10,620 nucleotides of DNA from Synechococcaceae bacterium WB4_1_0192 (GCA_009926195.1 RFPK01000047.1:1-10620), one strand, 5' to 3'. Counted from the first letter of the stretch, positions 1-8,581 are shown. Notes: a model not told the origin generated them from the letters alone. Translations and numbers: made by a program.

Positions 1-79
1 GTCAAGCATCCGGGCGGATCCGGGCTCTGCTGGGTCAAGATGTTGCACGATTCACAGCCCACTGTCCGCGGATTCCGTC
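1..79. other. Left-edge sequence upstream of hemL, no gene seen
   Basis: This short stretch precedes the hemL start. It carries a direct repeat of ATCCGGG (8-14 and 18-24) and a repeated GTCAAG (1-6 and 34-39), both short enough to be chance in GC-rich DNA. I see no clear -35/-10 promoter pair. A partial Shine-Dalgarno-like GCGGA lies at 68-72. It probably holds the hemL leader and possibly its promoter, but this is inferred from position only. Confidence 0.3.
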
Positions 80-1405
<1,326 letters not shown>

Positions 1406-1419
1406 TCAGCGGGGCAACC

Positions 1420-2727
1420 TCAACGGGCGGCCGGAGGCTCCGTGGTGACACGGAACGGTGGTTGCGGCAGGTGATCGAGCAGGTCTGATGGCGTTGTCAC
1501 CTCGGTGAACAACGCCGTCAGTGCAGGCCAGATCCAGCTGGTGTTGTAGGCGTTCGGCCCGTTCTTGACACCACCGAAGGATTCGAACAGCGCATCGTTG
1601 TAGTACTGGGTCGAGGTCACAGCCTCGTTGTGGCATGCGATCAGCGGTGGAGTGAGGGCGGTGTTGGACTCGCTGAAGTAGAGCGCTTTAGCCGTGCTGG
1701 CGATGAAGCGGAAGGCACCGCCACCCTTGCCCGTGGCCCAGAGCTGCGGCTTGACGAGATCATCGGCCATGCCATGCAGAATCGCGACCGGTTGGCGCAA
1801 GGCTGCACCGGTGGTATCGATCGAGATCGGATCACGCGTGAAAGGAGCGTCAAACAGCCGCAGCAGCGCAATCGCGAAGGCGGGAATGCCCATCGTGGTG
1901 CTGGTGGCTGGATCGGCGGCCAGAACGACACGAGGCTGCAGGCGGCGTGGGGCCTGGTCACCCTGGAGCGAAGGGATACTCAGGCTGAGCAGGCCACCGA
2001 GGGAGTGACCAAAGGTATAAGCCGACAACGGTTGCGTTGACCAATGGCGATAAGGCGGCAGCTGCGCCAGATCGTCGAGGGCCGCTTCTGCCTGGCTGAC
2101 GGCGTTGACAAGCCACGTGGTCGGTGGATAGGCCAGGCTGAACAGCACAGTGCCGAGCAGTTTGCTCAGGTTGCGTGCATAGGTCCGGCGGAACCAACCG
2201 ATCACCCAAAGGACGAGCTGGATCAGGATCCAGGGCAGGAGCACACGGCGCAGATCACCGGCCCGGGCCTCTGGTCGACCTGGCGCCGTGATGGTTTCCG
2301 CCAGCTCAGGGGGAAGATCATCCGCCTCCAACAGGCGATCACCCGAGCGGCGCAGCAGGCGCCAGGTCGTGGCGGCCCAACGGGGGGCCTGGTGGTCTGA
2401 GCCAGAGGATGGAACCGAGCCGGAGACGGCCGCCAGAGGCGTATCGGGATAGGCGCTGAACTGGAAGTCCGGAAAGATCACCACCCAGCCCTGCTGCACC
2501 AACTCCCGCAGGTGGGCTTCGTAAAAGCAGGGCAGACCGAGGGCAAAGCCGTGCAGATAAAGAATCACACGCAGGGGTTCGCCGGCGCACTGGGCAGCGC
2601 GGGGCACATAGACGCGGATAAACGTGCCGGCGCTGTGCTGCCCGCGTTGGTAGATGGTGGCGTCGAGATCAGGGTCAACAAGGCTTTGCCACGGCTGTGG
2701 GGGCGGTTGCGGCGCTGAGTCCTGCAT
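1420..2727 (-). CDS. Alpha/beta hydrolase (lipase/esterase-like) with a possible membrane segment
   Basis: This 435-residue protein has an alpha/beta-hydrolase pattern. ILYLHGF (residues 55-61) fits the strand and oxyanion loop, and GHSLGG (240-245) is the nucleophile elbow with Ser242. ILHGMADD (316-323) places the acid at Asp322 or Asp323, and His366 in IACHNEA could complete the triad. A roughly 60-residue insertion between the first strands and the elbow contains a hydrophobic stretch near 162-179, followed by Arg residues, that could be a membrane anchor or lid. No typical signal peptide is present. The substrate is unknown; lipases, chlorophyllase-like and acetylhydrolase-like enzymes share these motifs. 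It is the third gene of the minus-strand set, 46 bases after the flavoprotein gene, which suggests co-transcription. The leader before its ATG is pyrimidine-rich and has no recognisable Shine-Dalgarno sequence. Confidence 0.85.
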   Translation of the reverse strand: MQDSAPQPPPQPWQSLVDPDLDATIYQRGQHSAGTFIRVYVPRAAQCAGEPLRVILYLHGFALGLPCFYEAHLRELVQQGWVVIFPDFQFSAYPDTPLAAVSGSVPSSGSDHQAPRWAATTWRLLRRSGDRLLEADDLPPELAETITAPGRPEARAGDLRRVLLPWILIQLVLWVIGWFRRTYARNLSKLLGTVLFSLAYPPTTWLVNAVSQAEAALDDLAQLPPYRHWSTQPLSAYTFGHSLGGLLSLSIPSLQGDQAPRRLQPRVVLAADPATSTTMGIPAFAIALLRLFDAPFTRDPISIDTTGAALRQPVAILHGMADDLVKPQLWATGKGGGAFRFIASTAKALYFSESNTALTPPLIACHNEAVTSTQYYNDALFESFGGVKNGPNAYNTSWIWPALTALFTEVTTPSDLLDHLPQPPFRVTTEPPAAR

Positions 2728-2773
2728 GGGGTCTGGAAAAGAGCAAGGGGAGAGGCGGATTGACCGGGAAGAA

Positions 2774-3883
2774 TCAGGCCATGGCCCGCGTCAGCCAGAA
2801 CGGCTCAGCAAAGCGGGCCGCAGGGCCGGCATAGGTGGCCCGGTGGTGCAGGCGATAGCGCTGGTGCACGATCTGCAGGCGGGCCTGATAATCCACCTGG
2901 GCATCTGCGGCATCGCCGAGCTGGCGTTCGATCGCTGAAGCCGCCGCCTCCGCGGTGGCGAGGGCATGGAACAACCCCTGAGAGGCAATCGGATCAAAAC
3001 TGATCGAAGCGTCGCCGATGGCATAGAAACCCCTGAGGTTGTGATCCTGCAGAGCGGAGCCCCCGGCCCGGCAAGCGAACACCGGCAGCACATCACTGGT
3101 GCTCGGCAGCACCTCAGCGAGCAGGGGCTGCCGCCTGGCCCGGGCCAACAACTGCTCGCTGCAGAGCAGCCGGCGACACGCGGGATCGGCGGGATCGAGG
3201 TGAAGCGCCAGCAGGCGATCGCCACCAGGAAGGGTCACGCTGTACCACCAGCCGCGGCGATCGGCACAGACCCGCGTGCAGCGGTCGGACGGAGCGACCG
3301 CGGTGGCAAGCGTCGCCGGCAGTCGCAGGTGCAGGCAGAGCAAGGAGTGTTCTGCACACCGCCGCAAGCCCAGTTGACGGGCGAGCACACCGCCCCGGCC
3401 GCTGGCGTCCACCAGCACAGGAGCCTGAAACCGCTGCTGGATCTGCGGAACCAGAACCTGCCAGGCACCGTCAAGCCGTTGGAGCTGCAGGCGCCCGCAG
3501 GGCTGCACCAGGCGAGCACCGGCCTCAAGGGCAGCCTGGCGAAAACTCTGCTCGTAGCGGTCACGTCGCAGGTGCCAGCCCGGCCCGAGGGGATCCCGGA
3601 AGCCGTCCAACCAGACGGGCGTCTCCTGATCCCAGCAGGACACGCTGGCGCCGCGGGGTTGATGGCCATCGGCGCAGAACCGTTCGTACACCCCGAAGTG
3701 CTGCAACAACCTGACCGCTGCGCCCGGCAGCGACTCACCGATGGCGGGCGGGCGCTGGGAGCTGCCGGAGAGCGTGGAGCGCTCCAGCAGCAGAACCCGA
3801 TGGCGGCGGGCGAGGCGAGTGGCGAGGGCAGCACCGGCCGGACCGGCGCCGACGATGATCACGTCGCAGGGCTGAGTGATCAC
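2774..3883 (-). CDS. LodB-like FAD-dependent oxidoreductase (probable quinoprotein maturation factor)
   Basis: This flavoprotein begins with a dinucleotide-binding fold: DVIIVGAGPAGAALATRLAR (residues 7-26) with the GxGxxG pattern, then a strand ending LLLERS. A second FAD motif, DASGRGG, lies mid-protein. Near the C-terminus, FYAIGDASISFDPIASQG is the FAD-contacting GD motif of the halogenase/hydroxylase-like flavoproteins to which LodB belongs. The gene starts just after the LodA-family gene, an arrangement characteristic of lodAB operons, where the flavoprotein is required to generate the cysteine tryptophylquinone of its partner. That role is inferred from family and context. Start choice: GTG at 3883 has GAGG nine bases upstream, lies 11 bases past the upstream stop and gives 369 residues. 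A longer GTG start at 3925 (383 residues) would overlap the upstream gene by 31 bases and lacks a good ribosome site. Confidence 0.88.
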   Translation of the reverse strand: MITQPCDVIIVGAGPAGAALATRLARRHRVLLLERSTLSGSSQRPPAIGESLPGAAVRLLQHFGVYERFCADGHQPRGASVSCWDQETPVWLDGFRDPLGPGWHLRRDRYEQSFRQAALEAGARLVQPCGRLQLQRLDGAWQVLVPQIQQRFQAPVLVDASGRGGVLARQLGLRRCAEHSLLCLHLRLPATLATAVAPSDRCTRVCADRRGWWYSVTLPGGDRLLALHLDPADPACRRLLCSEQLLARARRQPLLAEVLPSTSDVLPVFACRAGGSALQDHNLRGFYAIGDASISFDPIASQGLFHALATAEAAASAIERQLGDAADAQVDYQARLQIVHQRYRLHHRATYAGPAARFAEPFWLTRAMA

Positions 3884-3886
3884 AGA

Positions 3887-3896
3887 CGCGAGCCTC
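3887..3896 (-). promoter_or_regulatory. Shine-Dalgarno-like site that favours the inner start of the flavoprotein gene
   Basis: On the minus strand the end of the oxidase gene reads TGAGGCTCGCGTCT followed by GTG at 3883. The GAGG core sits nine bases before this GTG and overlaps the oxidase stop codon, which would allow translational coupling of the two genes. This decides for the shorter flavoprotein start over the GTG at 3925. Confidence 0.45.
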
Positions 3897-5850
3897 AGGC
3901 CTCGGGCATGGACGCTGGGCGACACGCCATCTGCACGATGGCCGCATGGGCAGCATCACGCTGCTCAAGCGTGAGCTTCTGTTGTGGAGAACGATCAGCG
4001 ACCATCATCACCGGCGGTAGATCAGGATCGTTGGCAACTCCGGGCTTGACCAGGACCAGAGCCTGCTGATCAAAATGCTCCACCATGTGCAGCAGCTGCT
4101 GATTGCCAGCGGGACCGGGGGCGCCAAGGGTGTTGTTCCAATCGGAGCGGTTCTGGAAGGCGTTGAGCCGCTCATCTCGAGACAGGGAGGCGTCCAAAGC
4201 CTGGAGATAATCCGCGTTCAGGAGAACCTGGTTCGGCACACGCGCTGGCCAGAAGGTGGGTAGATAGGGGTCGTAGGTCTTGTCATAGCCGGAGCGACAG
4301 CTGGCCGTGTCGGTCTGCCAGGGCACCGCCATCCAGCGGGTGATGGAGCCGGGCGATTGACCGTAGAGAGGTCCGTTGACGGTGGCGACGCCAGCGGGCG
4401 TCAGATACCCGCCTAAATCCGGCTCAGGCGCATCCTTCTGGCGATGACGCCAGCGGTAGGGAGCGGCATACATCGTGGAATGACGCACTGGCCAGGTGAC
4501 CTCGCAACCAGGATGGAAGGCATCCGCCAGGCAGAACTCCAGGGCTGCACGATCCAGCATCGCCGGCTGCTCCTGCAACGGAACCACGTCAATGCGGGGA
4601 TAGGGGTGAGACGTGTCGCTCCAGTCCTCATGGAACTCTCCATCGGCCCAACGCTCCAGCTGATAGAGCTGGGTTGGCGTGAGGGAATTCATCGCCTCCG
4701 GCACCATCGGCATCGTCGGGGCATCCATGGCGTCGCCATAGATCCAGGGCCAGGGTTTCAGGGACGCATCCCGATCAGCCGGCGAGCGGAAACTATGGAA
4801 GATCGTCCGCCGCATTTCCTGATAGGCAGGGCTGGCAGAGGAGAGCTTCTTGAGGTTCTTTGGGTCAAGGAGATACCCCGGCATGCCATAGCCGAAACCA
4901 CCGGCGAACCCCTTATTGACCCATTGCAGTTCACACATCGCCTTGAAGATCGGCAAGATATCGTCCTGGAACGAGGGGCGCTGCGGCAGCGGCAGCTGAC
5001 CGGCCTGAATGGCCACATCCGTCAGCAAGGCATAGAGGGTACGCACGCCCTTGAGTTGCGGGGCGTAATTGGGTGGTGCCACAACAACCCAGGCCGATTC
5101 TACCGGAATCGAACGATCCTTGCTTCCCTTGATCGTGACCGCAGCCGTAACCGGCCCATCACTGGTGTCGTCGTACCAGCCATCGTTATTCGCGAAGGTC
5201 ACAGGGGCTGGATTCTTGGGGCTTGGACCCGGAACAAAGTTCGCGCAGTTATAGGGGGGTGCGACAGGAGAATGCCGAAAATCAACGAAACCTGACTGCC
5301 CCGAGCCACCAAACACGTGCAACCGACCGACTGGATCGGTCCTCAATTCACCAAGATTGACAGCGACATGACCAAAGTGACCACCATCAAAGGAATAGCC
5401 GGCTCCCTGTGTCGCCGGGGTATTGATTGAGACAGGAGGAGGCTCAATGGAGAGCAACCCGCGATCAGCCACCTGCGCGTTACGCCGCTTTGAAATGGTG
5501 GAAGCGGCTTCAGGGATATCCAGGGCAAGATCAAAGTTGTACCAGGCGGCCTTGTGGTTCGCGAGTTGGACCGTCCACGCAATCTCAACGTCGTCATCCA
5601 TGGACAACTCGCAGACCACATCACCCGCAGCGTTGTAGCCGTAGATGCGGAATTCAGCGACCTGACGCTTGAGAGCACCTCCGGCATCGCGATAGGTGGC
5701 ATCGGGTTGCGGAGGGGGATCACACACCTGTGGGCCCACGAAGAAGCCATCTGCTTCTTTGGAATTTCCAATACGTGCAATGCCGATACTCGGATGGATC
5801 CGGGCAGCAACAACGGTATCGAGCAATGCTGGATCGACCGACATGGCCAT
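3895..5850 (-). CDS. LodA/GoxA family cysteine tryptophylquinone-dependent oxidase
   Basis: This 651-residue protein belongs to the family of L-lysine 6-oxidase (LodA) and glycine oxidase (GoxA). These quinoproteins oxidatively deaminate amino acids, producing aldehyde or oxo acid, ammonia and hydrogen peroxide. The N-terminus has the family signature RIHPSIGIARIGNS (residues 17-30). The C-terminal half has FHPGCEVTWPVRH (445-457) and RWMAVPWQTDTASC (505-518), the two regions where the cofactor Cys and Trp are expected. Trp511 is the likely Trp. Cys449 is the nearest candidate Cys, with Cys440 as alternative. LodA uses Cys516 and Trp581, 65 residues apart; here the spacings are 62 and 71, so the cofactor Cys is not settled. 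There is no classical signal peptide, which is also true of secreted LodA. The substrate cannot be read from sequence. It is the first gene of the minus-strand set. ATG at 5850 lacks a strong ribosome site, and ATG at 5844 is possible. Confidence 0.92.
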   Translation of the reverse strand: MAMSVDPALLDTVVAARIHPSIGIARIGNSKEADGFFVGPQVCDPPPQPDATYRDAGGALKRQVAEFRIYGYNAAGDVVCELSMDDDVEIAWTVQLANHKAAWYNFDLALDIPEAASTISKRRNAQVADRGLLSIEPPPVSINTPATQGAGYSFDGGHFGHVAVNLGELRTDPVGRLHVFGGSGQSGFVDFRHSPVAPPYNCANFVPGPSPKNPAPVTFANNDGWYDDTSDGPVTAAVTIKGSKDRSIPVESAWVVVAPPNYAPQLKGVRTLYALLTDVAIQAGQLPLPQRPSFQDDILPIFKAMCELQWVNKGFAGGFGYGMPGYLLDPKNLKKLSSASPAYQEMRRTIFHSFRSPADRDASLKPWPWIYGDAMDAPTMPMVPEAMNSLTPTQLYQLERWADGEFHEDWSDTSHPYPRIDVVPLQEQPAMLDRAALEFCLADAFHPGCEVTWPVRHSTMYAAPYRWRHRQKDAPEPDLGGYLTPAGVATVNGPLYGQSPGSITRWMAVPWQTDTASCRSGYDKTYDPYLPTFWPARVPNQVLLNADYLQALDASLSRDERLNAFQNRSDWNNTLGAPGPAGNQQLLHMVEHFDQQALVLVKPGVANDPDLPPVMMVADRSPQQKLTLEQRDAAHAAIVQMACRPASMPEA

Positions 5851-6112
5851 CGAGGGTCAGGAGCTCGACTCAGGCTGTCCAGCCGCAGCCAAGACCGCCA
5901 AGCAATCCGTCACAGAACGTGATCAACGACAGAGCGGCCAGCAAGAAGCAGAAACCAATCAAAAAACAGTGCCAAATCAGAAAAACAGAGGAAATCCGAA
6001 AGCCCCACCGCCATCGGTTGTTGTCAGCCACGAAAGCGAGATGAACAAATCCAACGAACACAACCCATGCAGCAGCTGATGCCTAGAACCAGGCTGGTGA
6101 CGTCCGCCAAGC
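5851..6112. promoter_or_regulatory. Divergent intergenic region between the LodA-family gene and the CXXCH-protein gene
   Basis: The genes on either side are transcribed away from each other, so this region should hold promoters for both. From about 5935 to 6010 the plus strand is rich in A and poor in T, with several A-runs, and differs visibly from the GC-rich coding DNA around it. I found no convincing TTGACA/TATAAT pair and no GTA-N8-TAC NtcA site on inspection. The promoter role is inferred from gene orientation. A short minus-strand ORF in this region is listed separately. Confidence 0.5.
5870..6061 (-). CDS. Doubtful small hydrophobic protein upstream of the LodA-family gene
   Basis: This 63-codon ORF starts at a GTG, and the reading frame stays open a further eight codons upstream to an in-frame TAG. 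It would encode a mostly hydrophobic peptide with two possible membrane stretches: VFLIWHCFLIGFCFLLAAL is the stronger and FVGFVHLAFV the weaker. It stops 19 bases before the oxidase ATG on the same strand, so it could be the first gene of that operon. Against this, no ribosome site is evident, I do not recognise the product, and pyrimidine-rich DNA reads by chance as Phe/Leu/Val codons. I list it as a candidate only. Confidence 0.2.
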   Translation of the reverse strand: MFVGFVHLAFVADNNRWRWGFRISSVFLIWHCFLIGFCFLLAALSLITFCDGLLGGLGCGWTA

Positions 6113-7582
6113 ATGCGCACACCCAGAGCCGTCGAGGCAAGCCAGGCCAGCCTCCAACAGCACAGCCATCGATCACGGGTACGGGCGATCATGGCGGCAC
6201 TGCTGGCCTTGATGGTGACACTGACGGCCCCCTCACGCGTGCTTGCGGAGTCGGCCAGGACAGTGCAGCCGAGCGCGGACGTGTGCGTGGCGCCTCCGGA
6301 CTGGTGGAGCACCAGCAATCTGCAACCCCCATACGAAGATCCAAACAGCGGTCAGGCACCCAGCACGGACTGCAACTTCCAGCAGTGGTCATGGACTGCA
6401 TTCGTGCACTGGATGCAGACCGATCCCAGGACAGGAAATCCGCTGTTCATGGGTCTGCCGACACCGCAGGACCTGACGCTACAGGCCGGTCTCAGGAGAA
6501 GCCTGCCAGTCCCGAATGGACTGGTGATGCAAGCACGTTTTGCCAAGCCTATCCCGCCCGTGATTCTTGAAGAACTTCGGGCGGCTGCAGGCCGCAAGGG
6601 AGTCGGTGCCAGCATCGATCAGGCCGCCGGAGGCGCACTGGTGGATCCGAACGGACGGGCCTTGTACTACACCACTCATATGGACAAGACCTACGCAGAC
6701 TTCGCCAGCCAATACATGGGAGAGAACTACAATAATGCCGCGCCTGATCAGAACTTCCCGGTGGGATCAACCGTACTTAAAGCAGCATGGCGCGTCGTGG
6801 AGCCCGGCGAGAACACCAGCAAGCTATTCACGACTGCAGCGAATATTGAGGTACTTGATGTCAACAGCGAAGGGCAACTCGTCACCGCGACTCCCCAACG
6901 CTTCCGCAAAGAAACGATGGCGCTGACAGGCATCCACGTCGTAGGCGTGGTCAACGAGCATCCAGAATTCATCTGGGCTACATTTGAAAACACCAACAAC
7001 TCCCCCGATCTACCGGCCGACATTAATCCGGATTCACAGGAGGCCGTCAGCGACAGAAATTGGCTGTTCTACACAGCCGGGACAGCAGCCAACGACTCGA
7101 ATGTTTCGAACAAGCAGGGCAACGGCGTCAAGGTGCCCTACACGATCGACGCCGAAACACAGAAGATCACGCCAACAACCAATGTATTTCGCCTGTTCGC
7201 CCATGGCGGAGCCGAATACAGCCAGCCAAGTGACGGCAGCAGCCGCGTGGCCAACATTGACTCCATCAATTCGGACTTCATGGCAACGATCGCAGCAGGC
7301 AATACCAAGATTAAGCCAGATTTTGCCAATTACAAACTGATCGGCAGCCTCTGGATCGACACTGCCAAGACACCGCTTGAACCTGGCCTTGACCTTGTCA
7401 AGGATTCAGTTGGCTCGATCGATCTCGCCAACTCGGTTCTGGAAACCTTCTTCCAGAAATCAGGACAGAACTGCTTCACGTGCCACACAACGGATCCCTA
7501 CGTCAAGGGATACGAACAGAAGAATATCGCCATCAGCCACATCATCTCCAACAGCCTCAACAAGCAGGCTGGCGTCAACTGA
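6113..7582 (+). CDS. Exported protein with one C-terminal CXXCH haem c motif, function unknown
   Basis: The 489-residue product has an Arg-containing N-region, a hydrophobic core (IMAALLALMVTLTAP, residues 26-40) and a plausible signal-peptidase site after VLA (residue 45), so the mature protein should lie outside the cytoplasmic membrane. ATG at 6191 is possible but would remove the basic N-region. Two cysteines (58 and 87) in the mature N-terminus could form a disulfide. The middle is Trp- and Asn-rich, with GIHVVGVVNEHPEFIWATFE as its most distinctive conserved-looking segment. Near the end, CFTCH (454-458) is a covalent haem c attachment motif in a short C-terminal tail, not in a normal compact cytochrome domain. 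The overall fold is not one I can name; it resembles uncharacterised bacterial proteins with a similar FIWATFE segment, from memory only. It is divergent from the LodA-family gene and leads two small envelope-protein genes, so an electron-transfer role is plausible but unproven. Its codon use is less GC-rich than that of hemL. Confidence 0.8.
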   Translation: MRTPRAVEASQASLQQHSHRSRVRAIMAALLALMVTLTAPSRVLAESARTVQPSADVCVAPPDWWSTSNLQPPYEDPNSGQAPSTDCNFQQWSWTAFVHWMQTDPRTGNPLFMGLPTPQDLTLQAGLRRSLPVPNGLVMQARFAKPIPPVILEELRAAAGRKGVGASIDQAAGGALVDPNGRALYYTTHMDKTYADFASQYMGENYNNAAPDQNFPVGSTVLKAAWRVVEPGENTSKLFTTAANIEVLDVNSEGQLVTATPQRFRKETMALTGIHVVGVVNEHPEFIWATFENTNNSPDLPADINPDSQEAVSDRNWLFYTAGTAANDSNVSNKQGNGVKVPYTIDAETQKITPTTNVFRLFAHGGAEYSQPSDGSSRVANIDSINSDFMATIAAGNTKIKPDFANYKLIGSLWIDTAKTPLEPGLDLVKDSVGSIDLANSVLETFFQKSGQNCFTCHTTDPYVKGYEQKNIAISHIISNSLNKQAGVN

Positions 7583-7650
7583 CCCTGGACCAACCGCCAA
7601 CAAGAATCAACCCCTTAACGAAAGGCGATCAGCCTGATTGAAACGAGTCC

Positions 7651-7887
7651 ATGCAGAAACCACCAACACAACCAGTCCGTCATCGACTCTTCTCACGACT
7701 CTGCGCAGCAGCCCTGCTCATTCCCCTGTGCACGGGAGTCTGCCTGGCACAGAGCCAATCCAACCAGAACCAGGCAGAGCAGGAACAACAACCTGCCACG
7801 AGAGAGCAGCAGGCTGGCTCCAGCCAGCAGCAATCACAGAGTGACAACATCATGCTGATGCCAAAACCAGACAGGCCAAGCCGCTGA
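7651..7887 (+). CDS. Small exported Gln-rich protein, unknown function
   Basis: The 78-residue product has a basic N-region (RHRLFSR), a hydrophobic core (LCAAALLIPLCTGV) and a likely cleavage site after CLA (residue 33). The mature part would be only about 45 residues, with 13 Gln in the 32 residues from 34 to 65, and is likely disordered. The TGVC sequence is not a good lipobox, so a lipoprotein is less likely. It lies 68 bases after the CXXCH-protein gene and 25 bases before the next gene, all in one direction, which suggests an operon. No strong ribosome site is seen. I do not recognise a family. The clear signal peptide and the tight placement are the main support that it is a real gene. 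Confidence 0.6.
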   Translation: MQKPPTQPVRHRLFSRLCAAALLIPLCTGVCLAQSQSNQNQAEQEQQPATREQQAGSSQQQSQSDNIMLMPKPDRPSR

Positions 7888-7912
7888 GCCACAGCGCGAG
7901 GAACCGACGCCA

Positions 7913-8539
7913 ATGAAACTGCTGGGCATAGAAATTGAAAGAAGGACCGACGTCCTGGCAATGGCAGCATTCCTGATCTCTGCAGGCTCACTGCTCAGCC
8001 AGGCAGCCGTCATGATCCGCGGCCCCGAAACCAGGCTGGATGGCCCCAAGCAGATTGTACTGTTCCTGGATGAAGGAACTAACGGCCAGGAAGAACTGGC
8101 CGCCATCAGCAATCAGTTCTACATCAACAAAGGCACACCCGGCTACGACGACATCCTGAAGTCGGAAACGCTGATATTGAATTTCAGAAGCCGCCAGGTT
8201 GAGCTCACAGCAAGCAACAGCGTGGTACCGAGCAGCGAAGGCAACAAACTGGCAATCGGAGAAAGAATGCCCTGGCGACCCAACAAGATTCCCGCCGGCG
8301 ACGTGATGACTCGTGAAACGCTCTACCTACCCTTCCCCAGCAGCCTGAGCAAAGATCGCGCTCACAACTTCATCAGCAGAGAGGAACTCACGAAGCTTCT
8401 ACAAAGAAGCTCGATGGTCACTGTGAGCTTACAAGCAGAAACATATGCAGGCTCAAAGCTGATCAGCACCTGTGAGCTCCACAGCTCCGACATCATGGCG
8501 GGCATCAAAGCCAAGGGCTGGAGCAGCCTCGTGTGCTGA
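7913..8539 (+). CDS. Membrane-anchored protein of unknown function
   Basis: The 208-residue product starts with a short basic segment (MKLLGIEIERRTD) and a hydrophobic stretch at about residues 14-34 that fits a single membrane anchor or uncleaved signal. The remaining 170 or so residues are soluble, with alternating hydrophobic stretches (QIVLFLDEG, SETLILNF, VTVSLQAE) that suggest a mainly beta fold. There are two cysteines near the C-terminus, one of them the last residue. I do not recognise the family. A GAGG sequence lies a suitable distance before the ATG. It begins 25 bases after the Gln-rich protein gene and is probably the last gene of the operon that starts with the CXXCH protein, so an accessory role for that protein in the envelope is a reasonable guess. 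Confidence 0.72.
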   Translation: MKLLGIEIERRTDVLAMAAFLISAGSLLSQAAVMIRGPETRLDGPKQIVLFLDEGTNGQEELAAISNQFYINKGTPGYDDILKSETLILNFRSRQVELTASNSVVPSSEGNKLAIGERMPWRPNKIPAGDVMTRETLYLPFPSSLSKDRAHNFISREELTKLLQRSSMVTVSLQAETYAGSKLISTCELHSSDIMAGIKAKGWSSLVC

Positions 8540-8581
8540 TCTGGTGAATGACAGACCTCCCGGGGGGCACCGAGCGCATCC

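Noticed and set aside
1406..1419. Bidirectional terminator between hemL and the hydrolase gene
   Set aside because: Only 14 bases separate the stop codons and no stem with flanking T- and A-runs was found.
2966..4069. Plus-strand open frame of 367 codons opposite the flavoprotein gene
   Set aside because: The minus strand encodes clear FAD motifs over the same bases; the plus-strand product is low-complexity and has no family features.
4444..5295. Plus-strand open frame of 283 codons opposite the LodA-family gene
   Set aside because: It overlaps the well-supported oxidase gene completely and its product shows no motif.
7735..7750. Possible lipobox around the Cys of TGVC in the 78-residue protein
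   Set aside because: Val at the position before Cys does not fit the lipobox, where Gly, Ala or Ser is expected; cleavage after CLA is more likely.
7638..7844. Alternative plus-strand frame starting TTG at 7638, overlapping the Gln-rich peptide gene
   Set aside because: Its product is Ser/Thr/Pro-rich with no signal peptide, while the frame starting at 7651 has a clear signal peptide.
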